Source of the DNA: Methanolobus halotolerans
GTDB lineage: Archaea > Halobacteriota > Methanosarcinia > Methanosarcinales > Methanosarcinaceae
DNA: 64,000 nt
Reading direction: 5' to 3'
NCBI RefSeq assembly: GCF_004745425.1
Contig: NZ_PGGK01000008.1
Span: forward strand, 1 to 64,000
Part shown: positions 52,739-62,382 of the stretch, piece by piece
How the letters are laid out: the number at the start of each line of letters is the position of its first letter
Position numbering within the stretch: position 1 is the stretch's first letter
Translations under genes and position numbers: made by a program
Notes under the pieces: generated by a model
What the model saw: only the letters and a program-made list of their open reading frames with translations
What the model was told of the DNA's origin: nothing
Database searches by the model: none

Positions 52739-53851
52739 TTAGAACTTTTCATATTTCCCGAAATCCTTCGCAGCCTTTACCAGTGCATGGACATTCACAG
52801 GTGGAGCGTTGGTTGGACATTCACACGCAGTTCCTAAAATGAACCCTCTCGGGCTGTCCTTTCCGGCAATAACCTGGTCCCTGGCCTGTTCATATACCTG
52901 TGCAGGAGTGCCACGGTCGACAATTTTTGTATCGACTGTCCCGAAACATGTACATCTGTCTCCAAAGTTCTCTACCAGTTTTGAAGTTGGGAATATGTTC
53001 TGTCCGTCATAGCCGATCTGCATAATTGTGAATGGACTCATTGGAGCATCTTTCCACATCTCAAAGTCATCAGTGTGGTTTCCACAAAGGTGATAGTATA
53101 CACCCGGACCTGCACCTGCATTCAGAACCTTTCTAACTGCACGGGAAACTGGCTGGAAACTGAATCTCTTTATCTGTTCCCTGTCCATGAGGTCTCCACT
53201 GGCGATAACCGAACCGGTGATCATAACGTTTGCACCGTATCTCTCTGCTGTTGCTCTGCAGGCATTTACCATATGGTCACCTGCTTTGGTACAAAGTTTG
53301 TCGACGACCTCAGGTTCTGTGATCATCCACATAAAGACGTCTTCGATAGCAGCCCAGTTGGTTGCTACTTCCATTGTACCTCCCAGCTGAGTGATAGGTG
53401 CGAACATTTTAGGATATTCTTCTAAAACTGTATCAAGTGCTTTGTAGTGTGTTGTGAGGGTCGGACCTTTAACCAGTTCATCTGTACCCAGGACTTCAAA
53501 GTTATCGACATCTTCAGCGGTCTTTATCGGACGCTTTGTAATACCTGGCGGAGAATTGGTCTGCATCTTTATCTCCGCTCCGTAGTCCAGTCCCCAGTAG
53601 TCTGCGTAGAGATAGTGGCCTACAGGAGTGACATCATAAAGTTCACAGGCAGCACATACCATCCTTACCGCTTCATCAGGGTTCTGATAGAAATACCCTG
53701 CATTCTTCCGAAACAAGCTTGCAGCGTGGGACAGAATAATTGGGTCCACAATAACTCTTTCAGATGGTTTGTCAACCCAAGGTGTTGTCCATAAATTTCC
53801 TGCATCTTCGAGCCAATTTTGATCTATTGGTGCATAATCTTTTGCTGGCAT
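52739..53851 (-). CDS. UroD-type corrinoid-dependent methyltransferase
   Basis: 370 residues. UroD/MtaA fold: [34 protein letters not shown] (His and Cys zinc ligands), [25 protein letters not shown], and [19 protein letters not shown] (third Cys). It is longer and more diverged than the CoM methyltransferase at 43026, so it probably acts first, taking the methyl group from an unknown substrate. GGGTGATT precedes the ATG. It leads the operon methyltransferase - Zn-ribbon - radical SAM - AMP ligase, behind upstream module B. Confidence 0.82.
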   Translation of the reverse strand: MPAKDYAPIDQNWLEDAGNLWTTPWVDKPSERVIVDPIILSHAASLFRKNAGYFYQNPDEAVRMVCAACELYDVTPVGHYLYADYWGLDYGAEIKMQTNSPPGITKRPIKTAEDVDNFEVLGTDELVKGPTLTTHYKALDTVLEEYPKMFAPITQLGGTMEVATNWAAIEDVFMWMITEPEVVDKLCTKAGDHMVNACRATAERYGANVMITGSVIASGDLMDREQIKRFSFQPVSRAVRKVLNAGAGPGVYYHLCGNHTDDFEMWKDAPMSPFTIMQIGYDGQNIFPTSKLVENFGDRCTCFGTVDTKIVDRGTPAQVYEQARDQVIAGKDSPRGFILGTACECPTNAPPVNVHALVKAAKDFGKYEKF

Positions 53852-53993
53852 GATTTAATCACCCATTTCTAATTTAGTTGACAGGAAAGGAATCCTTTCT
53901 CATTCCTGCCACCGATTTTACAAATAATACCATCGGTCAGCAAACAGATTCAGGAATCTGTAATTGTGACCATAATCAAATAGCAAAGTGAAT

Positions 53994-54152
53994 TTATATA
54001 TAATAACTTCAGGTAATTAATCAATACAAGTATTATTATCAACACATTCTTCCAGGTTCAAATTATGATTATTGCAAATGTTGTATTCAGGATTTACAGC
54101 ATGCAGAAAAACTTCAGTAAAGAAAAAGAACAAACCATTGATAATATCAAAC
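53994..54152 (-). promoter_or_regulatory. Conserved upstream module, copy B (UroD-type methyltransferase operon)
   Basis: On the minus strand: palindrome TTGATATTATCAA (54150-54138), about 111 bp with blocks shared with copy D (GTTTTTCTGCATG, GTAAATCCTGAAT, TTTGCAA, ATTTGAAC, GTTGATAATA), then TTGATTAATTACC and GAAGTTATTATATATA, a TATA box. The expected start of transcription is near 53970, about 120 nt before the ATG. The spacer from 53852 to 54350 holds no other gene. Confidence 0.72.
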
Positions 54153-54350
54153 CCATGAATGGATTCAACTTTGTATAACAAACAGCAATAGATAAGATTG
54201 TGTTTTTAACATTAAACTAAATTTATTCTGCAGGAATCCCCATGTCACAATCACAACTGTAGGCAGATGCAACCACAAAGGACACAGAGTCCATGGAGAG
54301 GAATAGTTACTTTTCTATTCCCTGTGAACTTGTTTTTACAGCTTCTGTTT

Positions 54351-55136
54351 TTACTTAATCTTTTCTGAATTTTGTTTGTAATGTAAAAAGAGGTCTTTAC
54401 CCCATTTACGTGCACTTTCATCAAAGCAGATGACCTTTTTATGATCAAACACTCCGTCTTTATTGAAAAAAGCTATTAACATAAGATCGTCTGTAACCGA
54501 AAGAGCACCAACTTTTAATATATTATCATTACAGATGTAAATATTCGAATTTCGGGATTCCATCATTGCGTTATGCTGTTCGGTATATTCATCCCTTAAT
54601 CGTTCATAGACGGGTTTTGTGAGGATGAGATCATAAGAAACTTCTTTCTTTGCCAGCTCTGAATAATTACAAGGGCAGCTAGGACAGAAATATGAATAAA
54701 ATGTAGATGCACTCTTTGTCTTTTTAAGACTGGTTAATAAGTCCTTTGGTGGTTCGAAAAGGTGATTCAGGTCCGGTTCGTGTATCATGACATTACCAAA
54801 CTCACCAATTCTGTCCAACAGGAATTCAGGAACTGCACTAAGGTCCTTGCTATGCCAGTAATCCTTATTCTCCTCTAATACATTCAGTGTTTCTATGAGA
54901 GGCTTTATTCTTTTCATAATTATCCTCCCAACACTGGTCAATCTGTATTCATCTTCTTCTTGTTCGATGAGCCCTTGTTCAAGAAGTATTTTTACCTGAG
55001 CCATTATTGCACTGGTGGTTCCTGTCAATGAGTCTTTTATTTCATCAATAGTGGCCGGTCCTTCCATTAACGTAATTAAAGTATTTTTCCTTTTTTCTGA
55101 TAGGAACACGGTGCTTATTAATTCAGCCTTCATCAT
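54351..55136 (-). CDS. FilR1/Msr-type regulator with CPxCPC cluster (copy 2)
   Basis: 261 residues, nearly colinear with the protein at 38101-38922: STVFLSEKRKNTLITLMEGPATIDEIKDSL, SAIMAQVKILLEQGLIEQ, KDLSAVPEFLLDRIGEFGNV, EPDLNHLFEPPK, FCPSCPCNYSELA, YDLILTKPVYERLRDEY. The shared Cys cluster sets these two apart from the copies at 24.5 and 26.8 kb. Downstream on the same strand come module B and the methyltransferase operon, exactly as module A and ramA follow copy 1. Likely regulator of this island. Confidence 0.88.
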   Translation of the reverse strand: MMKAELISTVFLSEKRKNTLITLMEGPATIDEIKDSLTGTTSAIMAQVKILLEQGLIEQEEDEYRLTSVGRIIMKRIKPLIETLNVLEENKDYWHSKDLSAVPEFLLDRIGEFGNVMIHEPDLNHLFEPPKDLLTSLKKTKSASTFYSYFCPSCPCNYSELAKKEVSYDLILTKPVYERLRDEYTEQHNAMMESRNSNIYICNDNILKVGALSVTDDLMLIAFFNKDGVFDHKKVICFDESARKWGKDLFLHYKQNSEKIK

Positions 55137-55969
55137 AATTTACCTGGCATACTTGTTTTATTTATATAAAAAATTCTATATTTCGGGCACTAAACGCTTA
55201 TTTTGGATGGAAATCATGTAATTTGTGATGTTCATGTTATTGATCTGATTGTAGTTTATTGGAAGCTATTTTGCGGCATGTACATTAACATTATTTTGGT
55301 TTCATGTTAACAGCGTTAACTACATTTATGCAATCAACTTCTGAAATCAATACATCATTTTACTCTTATACCGTGCTTTACTCATTGCTTTATAAAAGTT
55401 CCCATAAGAGGAACACAAATCAAATATTTTCTATTCATGTTTTTCGTTCTGCCAGTGAAACAAATCAAAAATCAGTAATATTGGTGGTGCGATGGCAAAG
55501 ATTTAAGTACAAGTATTTTTTTGTAAAATTACATTTTATTCGAACCGAATCCCTGATTTGTCATATTTATGTTCTATCCGGCAAATCTTCACAGACATCA
55601 ATTATCCTATATCGAAGCTCGATCCATATCTTAGTTCTGCAGCATGCTTTCCTTGTGATGGTCAGGTATATCTTTTCACGGTCAATACCTGTTCATTAAA
55701 CTCTCAGCGGCATAATAATATCCTTTCTATATAAGAATCATGAATAATCCTCCATTTTACACCATTATTCCATTTACAATAATAGATTCTCTCAACTGAT
55801 CTGCGTCAATGGCTGCAGATCCTCAGGTTCCTGGCACATCAGTATGCCATAAGTATCGGAACATACCGGAAAAGACTACTATAATCAAAAAGTATATATA
55901 TTTATAAATTTGTAAAAACAATGGCCGATTTTAGTATCTGACATCTGATATTTATTACGAGAAGCAATT
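55137..55969. other. Gene-free AT-rich spacer
   Basis: About 830 bp. The one longer ORF (55304-55699, +) has a Ser/Tyr/Ile-rich, non-protein-like composition and no ribosome binding site; I reject it. Near the right end TATATATATTTATAAATT (about 55892-55909) may be the promoter of the Nramp-type gene. Otherwise I see nothing. Confidence 0.5.
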
Positions 55970-57326
55970 ATGAACAAAACGCAACCAACAACTGATGCAA
56001 GCCTACCGGTGGCTGCTGAGTATCCTGGCAGTCATACCAATATCTTAAGAAAGATCAACAGAAATCTTTTCACAGGCTCTGACAGCCGTACAAATCTTTT
56101 TAAGGCTATCGGACCTGGTATTCTGGTAGCTTGCTCTGCAATCGGCGGATCGCACCTGGTCTGGTCGACCCAGGCCGGAGCGCATTATGGATGGGGTCTT
56201 CTGGGGCTGATTATACTGGCCAATCTATTCAAATACCCGTTCTTCCTGTATGGTCAGCGCTATACGGCTGCTACTGGTGAAAGTCTTCTGGCAGGGTATC
56301 GGCGGCAGGGTTCTATCTACATATATCTTTCTGGGTATCAACATCCTGACCGGCATCATTAATACTGCTGGGGTGGCCATGATAAGTGGTACGCTGTTTG
56401 CAGGATACGGGTTCAACGGTAGCAGTATTCCCACTTTCACGGTTGGAATTCTGGTAATCTGTGGTGTTGTCATCCTGATAGGTCACTATAAAGTACTGGA
56501 TAAGCTGGCTAAAGCTGCCATAGTCTTGCTCGGGCTCAGTACAATGGTTGCACTGGGTCTGGCATTCACACACGGACCTGTTGCAGCGCCGGACTTTGTC
56601 GGTCCCAGTCCATGGACATGGATGGCTTTTCCTTTTTTGATAATGCTGCTTGGCTGGATGCCGGCACCTGTGGATCTATCAGCCTGGTCGAGTCTGTGGA
56701 TGTTCAGCCGTGAAGAAGAAACCGGTCACTTTGCTACGAGCAGGGAAACTTCCATTGATTTCTACCTGGGTTACGTCATGGCAGTTTTAATGGCTGTGGC
56801 CTTTGTAGCTCTGGGCAAACTGATCATGTTCGGTTCCGGCTATGAATTTGCCAGTGGAGGTATCGGATTCAGTCAGCAACTGATAAGTCTGTATTCGGCA
56901 AATATTGGCGAATGGTCAAAACCGCTCATCCTGACTGCTGCCTTTATCACAATGTTCAGCACAACTATAACCTGTATTGATGGTTATCCACGTTCACTGG
57001 CAGCAAGCTGTACATTGGTAAGTGACAGTTGCTCCAGGCGCTTCAAACCAATCTTCCAGTTCTGGATAGTGCTTTCAGTAATAATAGCTTCTTTGATCGT
57101 AATGTACTTTGTCAACAACCTCTTGCAGCTGTTGAGCTTTGCAGCTATTATCAGCTTTGTAACTTCGCCGATTCTGGCTTATATAAATTATAAAGTGATG
57201 AATGGGAGCAATGTGCCGGCAGAAGAACGCCCCGGCATGGTCCTTAGGATTCTGAGCTGGACCGGACTGCTGTTTTTCCTGGTGATGACCCTGGGATTTA
57301 TCTACGTGCAATTTATCAGGGTCTGA
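55970..57326 (+). pseudogene. Nramp-family divalent metal transporter, frameshifted
   Basis: Two overlapping frames together make one Nramp-type transporter of about 450 residues. The 5' part (55970-56362) has KAIGPGILVACSAIGGSHLVWSTQAGAHYGWG and YGQRYTAATGESLLAGYRR; the 3' part (from about 56310 to 57326) continues RVLSTYIFLGINILTGIINTAGVA and has at least eight further helices. The frame changes at about 56300-56312 (GGCGGCAGGG), a net +1 shift. The rest is undamaged, so it is a recent mutation, a sequencing error or, less likely, recoding. The first helix has GGSHLVWS in place of the DPGN motif of MntH-type proteins, typical of a side group of the family. Confidence 0.82.
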
Positions 57327-57354
57327 AGGTGGTACTGCAGCAGGACTGGCAGGT

Positions 57355-58584
57355 CTACCTTTTTTTCCCTATAATTGCCTGATACTTTTCCCTTACCTTC
57401 TCATCAGTTGTATAATCCATTAGCTGCTCCCATTTTTTCTGTAGTTCTATCAGATGACCGAATGGGTTGAAAGAAGGCACTGCATCATTTTTGGAAATAG
57501 GTATATTCTGCAAGGTCTCGACGCCGCCCTGAATGTCGCCATTTCTGCGATACTCGGCTGATAGGAGCATACAGGCATTCATTATTCTGTCATCGAGATC
57601 ATCCTTAAAGAAAGCACCGGGGTATTCGCCGAAATCCTCCGCTGAAAGCTGTTTCATTCCTTCCTTTCCCTTTTGATGCCTTAATTTTTCCCTTTCAAAG
57701 ACAAAGCGATATATATCTTCTCTCAGACGCTTCCATTGCGGATGGCTCTTTTCAGGTGGAAGATGTTTGATATGGAGCTCATTGTCCAGGAAAAACTTGT
57801 AACCGAACATCATTGCGTTCATAATGTAATCAATATCTTCTCCACGTCTGACATTAGGGTCAAAAGGTATCTTGCTGAAGAGCTCCCTGTGGATTGTCAT
57901 GTTACCTCCGAACACAAAAGGTGTTTCCTTTATGCGGGGTGGTGATGCGATTGTTGATTCAAAGGCTTTGTTCATCTGCTCCTGTTTGCCCCAGTAGCGT
58001 GCCCAGGCATCTTCAGGAACAGGCACGTAGAAGTCATCATCAGGCTGCAGATAGTAACCAGCCAGGCCGTATATCTTTTTGCCGTCGACCTCCTGGCCGA
58101 TATGTTCCCTGACCTTGCCGATAAAACCCGTATCTTCGAATACCTCATCATCATCGATAAGTACCGCAGCATCCGCTCCCAGTATGTGGGGTATGAAAAG
58201 ACACATATTACGTACATTAGAGTATCCTCTGAGCTGCAGGAGATCTGCATACTCGCCTTTCCCATCCTGATCCATCATTTTGTGGATCTCTTTCAGATGC
58301 GAAGGCCCGAAAACCATTGCCTTCACCCCGGCATCAGACGCAGCCTGTGCAACAATTTCCGTTACCTTTTTCTCGACCTCATTCTCAATATCAGGAGAAG
58401 TTGCAACTGCAAGCACCACGAGACTGAAATCCTTATCATCAAGGACCCCGATGCTCCTGATGGCCCTGTCAAGCGTACCTTCCTCATCTATCGGGATGGG
58501 ATGGTCATAAACAGCATCCCCTTCCTGCCAACCAGTACTACTGTCCCTTCCCCAGTAACTGGGTATTACCATTGTAAGTTCCAA
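57355..58584 (-). CDS. GT-A-type glycosyltransferase
   Basis: 409 residues. GT-A fold: MELTMVIPSYWGRDSS at the N-terminus, a long nucleotide-binding half and the metal motif VLIDDDEVFED (DxD, about residue 140). FGGNMTIHRELFSKIPFDPNVRRGEDIDY resembles the acceptor/GED region of GT2-like enzymes. It could extend surface glycans or compatible solutes. Cytosolic, no membrane segment. It is convergent with the Nramp gene and downstream of the asparagine synthetase-Dph6 fusion on the same strand. Confidence 0.75.
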   Translation of the reverse strand: MELTMVIPSYWGRDSSTGWQEGDAVYDHPIPIDEEGTLDRAIRSIGVLDDKDFSLVVLAVATSPDIENEVEKKVTEIVAQAASDAGVKAMVFGPSHLKEIHKMMDQDGKGEYADLLQLRGYSNVRNMCLFIPHILGADAAVLIDDDEVFEDTGFIGKVREHIGQEVDGKKIYGLAGYYLQPDDDFYVPVPEDAWARYWGKQEQMNKAFESTIASPPRIKETPFVFGGNMTIHRELFSKIPFDPNVRRGEDIDYIMNAMMFGYKFFLDNELHIKHLPPEKSHPQWKRLREDIYRFVFEREKLRHQKGKEGMKQLSAEDFGEYPGAFFKDDLDDRIMNACMLLSAEYRRNGDIQGGVETLQNIPISKNDAVPSFNPFGHLIELQKKWEQLMDYTTDEKVREKYQAIIGKKR

Positions 58585-58663
58585 AATATTCCACTCCCTG
58601 TACTACTCTCACTAGCACTTATGAGGTGAACAGTATTTATATTCTTGCAGTTGATGCCAGTTC

Positions 58664-60841
58664 TCAGTACTTATCGACAAGTATGGCATCTTTTATTATC
58701 ACTTTTGCTGTGTACTCATCAAGTTCTATAACTTCCAATTCCTTGATCTCGATCCTTTTATGGTACATGGGACCGTCAAGCACGAAACTTTCAAACTCGC
58801 CACCCTCACCTGCTATGTTGAGGCCTATCTTTTCGTTGAGCCGGACCAGCCTGTCAATGTCCTTCTCTCCTATCCTGCGTCCGACCCAGCTCTTATCAAG
58901 GCCGTAGGCTGCAATGCTGCTGAAAATAAAATCAAAACCAATTGACAATAGCTGTCTCATCTCTTTTTCCTGGTCAATATGCCATAGGGGGGAGAAGGCT
59001 TTAAGGCCGAGTTCATCGCAAACTTTCTCGATCCTTTCACGTTGATAATTTGAGTAAAGTGCTCCGGTGACAACTCCTTCAATACCGAACTCTTCTCTGG
59101 CCCTGCGAATGGCATTTTTCATATCCTCCAGTTCTTTCTCTTTTTCGCCCGGTGTAATCTCCTCTATCAGGGGAATGCCCATTGCTTCCGCCTGCAGTTG
59201 TGCAAGGCCGATGTTCGGTGTGTGGAACATATAGGAATCAGGATTCTGGCTCTTTATCGTGATGAGACATTCCACGGCATAGTTCTGCTCTTGCATAATA
59301 TGCATTGCATAATTACTGTCCTTACCTGAGCTAAAGAGCACTCCGAGTTTCAGGTTGGGCTGAGCGTAGAACTGCTTCAGATACCCGGTCTTTGTAGAGT
59401 GACCTGCTCTTTTAGTAAGCTTACCAATAGCCTTATCGAACCTGCTTCCGTACTGTGCAGCCTGCTTTTTACGCAAGGCAACTTTTTCGGGGAGGCCCAG
59501 GCTCATGGCAGTCTCCCTCAGTATTAGCTTGTTCTGTTCTGCGCTTATCTTGTATTTTGGAGGGATCTTAAGACAATAGTCGACAAACCGTTTGTCCAGA
59601 TAAGGCACACGTAATTCGATGTTATTATTCATTGCAACAACATCATCCCTGTAAGTGTTCTTCTCGTATATCTTTAGTATATCCGCATAACAATCCCTGT
59701 TGATGTCGGTGGAGCGCTTATGCCTGTCATATCCGGCCAGCAGCTCATCTGCACCGGAACCTGAGAACATTACCCGTATACCGTCCATTCTTGCTGCAAC
59801 ACAGGCAACATACATTGTCAGTGCAACTCCTGCCTTGGGGACATTAGTGTCTTCCACAAGCGGAACAACTGCCTTCAGGTATTCTTCAACCTCTTCAAGG
59901 GTAACTTTTTTGATCTTTATGTCGAGGCCTAACTCTTCAGCCAGCATCTGTGCATGTTCTATATCAGGAGGCAGCTGCACATCATCAAGTCCGGCTGTAT
60001 AGCATGTAAAATCGATTCCGGGTTCCTTTCCGAGTTTCTTACACAGGTATGCGATTACAGTGGAGTCAAGCCCGCCGGAGAAAAGGATACCAAACTTCTC
60101 ATCCGGGATACGTATTGATATCGCATTTTCCAGCAGTTCCATAAAATCGTTCTTGATCACATCAAAAGAACTTGTGTTCTCGGGTACGATGGAAAAGAAC
60201 TCTCTGTTAAAACGCTGCAGTGAATTGTCCTGCAGTCCGTAGACAAGCATCTCTCTGGGGTTGAGTTCTTTAATATCTGCAAAACCGTTTCCTGCAAGAG
60301 CTTTCTTTTCCGATGCAAAGGCAAACCCTTCAGAGGTAGTGTACCATAAGGGCTTGATCCCGATTATATCCCTTGCAACATAGACTTTATCTCCTCTCCA
60401 GTAAGCAAAGGCATATACTCCTATGATCTCGGCAAGAAGGTCATCGATCGTTTGCAGTATGCTATCTTCGGATACATCATTGTTTTCCTGTAATTTCAGC
60501 TCTATGAGATTTATGAGCATCTCCGCATCGTTTATTGCCGTAAGGCCATACTTTTCCCCAAGTTCTCTCCAGTTGTATATCTCGCAGTTGGCAGACAGCT
60601 TTCCAACAATTGTTATAGGCTGTCTGACAAAGTCGACCATGGAATGGAGACAGTGGCCAAGTATGTTATTCATATAGCTATCTTTGGGAATATTCAATCT
60701 GCTTGTCTCCTTTGCGAACTCAAACCAGTCCTGTCCGCATATTCCTATACAGTCAAGACCCCTGTCCTTCATGGTCCCGATGGATCTCAGGGTCAGTTCA
60801 AATGCATTGTCATTGTTAAAAAAACCTGTAATTCCGCACAT
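58664..60841 (-). CDS. Asparagine synthetase-like amidotransferase fused to diphthine-ammonia ligase (Dph6)
   Basis: 725 residues. Start MCGITGFF makes Cys2 the glutaminase nucleophile. Domains: class II glutamine amidotransferase (1 to about 210), AsnB-type synthetase (about 225-480; FSGGLDSTVIAY PP-loop, FSGSGADELLAGYDRH) and a second PP-loop domain of Dph6/diphthine-ammonia ligase type (about 495-725; GVLFSSGKDSNYAMH, GAVVTGALYSNYQRER-like region, GEGGEFESFVLDGP). Dph6 amidates diphthine on elongation factor 2. The fusion suggests glutamine-derived ammonia for that step, or a dual-function enzyme. Confidence 0.85.
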   Translation of the reverse strand: MCGITGFFNNDNAFELTLRSIGTMKDRGLDCIGICGQDWFEFAKETSRLNIPKDSYMNNILGHCLHSMVDFVRQPITIVGKLSANCEIYNWRELGEKYGLTAINDAEMLINLIELKLQENNDVSEDSILQTIDDLLAEIIGVYAFAYWRGDKVYVARDIIGIKPLWYTTSEGFAFASEKKALAGNGFADIKELNPREMLVYGLQDNSLQRFNREFFSIVPENTSSFDVIKNDFMELLENAISIRIPDEKFGILFSGGLDSTVIAYLCKKLGKEPGIDFTCYTAGLDDVQLPPDIEHAQMLAEELGLDIKIKKVTLEEVEEYLKAVVPLVEDTNVPKAGVALTMYVACVAARMDGIRVMFSGSGADELLAGYDRHKRSTDINRDCYADILKIYEKNTYRDDVVAMNNNIELRVPYLDKRFVDYCLKIPPKYKISAEQNKLILRETAMSLGLPEKVALRKKQAAQYGSRFDKAIGKLTKRAGHSTKTGYLKQFYAQPNLKLGVLFSSGKDSNYAMHIMQEQNYAVECLITIKSQNPDSYMFHTPNIGLAQLQAEAMGIPLIEEITPGEKEKELEDMKNAIRRAREEFGIEGVVTGALYSNYQRERIEKVCDELGLKAFSPLWHIDQEKEMRQLLSIGFDFIFSSIAAYGLDKSWVGRRIGEKDIDRLVRLNEKIGLNIAGEGGEFESFVLDGPMYHKRIEIKELEVIELDEYTAKVIIKDAILVDKY

Positions 60842-61051
60842 TTTCCTGGTTTTAAGATGTATATGTTCAATTGAGTTTCTGAAATACTAAACCGATACTG
60901 CCAGATAAAAGTTTTGAATCAAAATAGTAAACAGGAACAAAAAGTAATATGAAAAACGGTAATAAACAAAAAAGAGAGAACTAAAGCAGAAATTCCGGGA
61001 GTATTCATGGAAGATGAAACGATTGTAAGTTTGAACACTCACAAGACCGTT

Positions 61052-61435
61052 TCAAGGCTTGCAGTTGAGGGATACTCTTTCTTCAGGTGTAAGAGAGATA
61101 TAGAACCTGAGGATCTCATCGGGGTCCATGTCAACTCCGAGGTTGAAGCCCCGCTTTTCGCCTGCTTTTAAGAACCTCTCTTCCTTCTCATGTTTCCTGT
61201 ACATCAGCTGGGTAATCTCTTCTTTATTCAATCGGGACATATCGATCCTTTGAAGGAGGCCGATAAGCAGGAAATTATTTTCGGCATGCTCGTAATAACT
61301 CTCTTTCTTTTCCTTTTTTTTGTCCTGGTCGAATAGGTAGAAATGCTTCCCGTTTCCATCCTTGCCTGAGAGTAATATCTTCTTCAGAACCAGTTTTCCG
61401 TTTTCTGATACTATGATCTTACGTTCGGTCTTCAT
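61052..61435 (-). CDS. Small charged hypothetical protein
   Basis: 127 residues. MKTERKIIVSENGKLVLKKILLSGKDG, a Lys/Glu-rich middle (DQDKKKEKKESYYEHAEN), then a helical C-terminal half (LLIGLLQRIDMSRLNKEEITQLMYRKHEKEERFL ... DPDEILRFYISLTPEERVSL). No domain recognised and no membrane segment. The reading frame has neighbour-like codon use; a plus-strand frame across it (60,999-61,168) is a shadow. Confidence 0.55.
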   Translation of the reverse strand: MKTERKIIVSENGKLVLKKILLSGKDGNGKHFYLFDQDKKKEKKESYYEHAENNFLLIGLLQRIDMSRLNKEEITQLMYRKHEKEERFLKAGEKRGFNLGVDMDPDEILRFYISLTPEERVSLNCKP

Positions 61436-61699
61436 TCCATTGCCTCGGCTTAAAATCTGATTTTAATGACAGTACTCCATACAACTGATCTGATCACAGG
61501 ATTCTCATGCTTGATTTGAATATATTTTCTCGTTTCTCAATCTACTATATAAACTTGTCTGCACTCTACAATATAATCACTATCATCATTATGATATCAT
61601 TTTGATGTATACGAAAAGTTAAACATTACAGTTAACCAATACAGATGAAAAAACTAATAAATTATGATGGAATCCTGAGAAGACCTAAGGTGGAACTAT

Positions 61700-62287
61700 A
61701 TGTTCAGCGAACTAAAATCTAATATCAGGGTATCAATCTTGCCATTAGCAAAAAGAATACCCATGTCTCCGAATTCATTGACATTGATTGGCCTTCTTGT
61801 AAGCGTTTATGCCGCAATACAGTTTGCAAGGGGTTTCCTTGTATCCGGTGCTCTGATGATATTGTTAAGCGGGCTTTTCGATGCTTTCGATGGCGCGGTA
61901 GCCAGAGCAAATGGTTCCTCGAGTGCCTTTGGTGCTGTCTTTGATTCAGTTTGTGACAGATATGCCGATGCACTGATATTCGCAGGTATCATCTATGGTC
62001 TTATAGCAGGCAGCATCCCCCAGATGTATATACTCTCCACGCCTTTATGGCTCTGGACCGTTATTGCGATCATTGGCTCCTACCTTGTCAGTTATACTCG
62101 CTCCAGGGCAGAGGCTATGGGTGCCCGGGAAATGGATATCGGGATTGCCGAGAGGCCGGAAAGAATGCTTATACTAATAGCCGGGGCCATGACGGGGATG
62201 CTTGGGGCGTCGATATTTATTATAGTCGTGTTTACTCATGTGACTGTTGTACAACGACTTATCCATGCCAGGAAATCACTTGCATAG
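61700..62287 (+). CDS. CDP-alcohol phosphatidyltransferase, archaetidylinositol-phosphate synthase type
   Basis: 195 residues, about six helices. The family signature D-x2-D-G-x2-A-R-x8-9-G-x3-D-x3-D is present: FDAFDGAVARANGSSSAFGA then VFDSVCDRYAD. The DSVCDRYAD ending matches archaetidylinositol phosphate synthases, which join CDP-archaeol with inositol phosphate in polar lipid synthesis. Alternative substrates (glycerophosphate, serine) cannot be excluded. Stands upstream of purS-purQ. Confidence 0.85.
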   Translation: MFSELKSNIRVSILPLAKRIPMSPNSLTLIGLLVSVYAAIQFARGFLVSGALMILLSGLFDAFDGAVARANGSSSAFGAVFDSVCDRYADALIFAGIIYGLIAGSIPQMYILSTPLWLWTVIAIIGSYLVSYTRSRAEAMGAREMDIGIAERPERMLILIAGAMTGMLGASIFIIVVFTHVTVVQRLIHARKSLA

Positions 62288-62382
62288 GCTCAGAACCGAG
62301 GCAAAGATTATAATATAGAGTGCTCTATTTAAGCCTGATATCCATTAATAATTCTTATTTAAACAGAGCTGAGGATGCAAAG

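Noticed and set aside
36000-54000. Search for in-frame amber (pyrrolysine) codons in methyltransferase genes
   Set aside because: The methyltransferases here are of UroD type and read through without TAG; no MtmB/MtbB/MttB-type gene is present.
55304-55699. 131-codon plus-strand ORF in the 55.1-55.9 kb spacer
   Set aside because: Low-complexity Ser/Tyr/Ile/Phe composition, no ribosome binding site, not like neighbouring genes.
60999-61168. Short plus-strand frame opposite the 61052-61435 gene
   Set aside because: Mostly antisense to the larger minus-strand gene; the protein-like part ends where the overlap begins to impose it.
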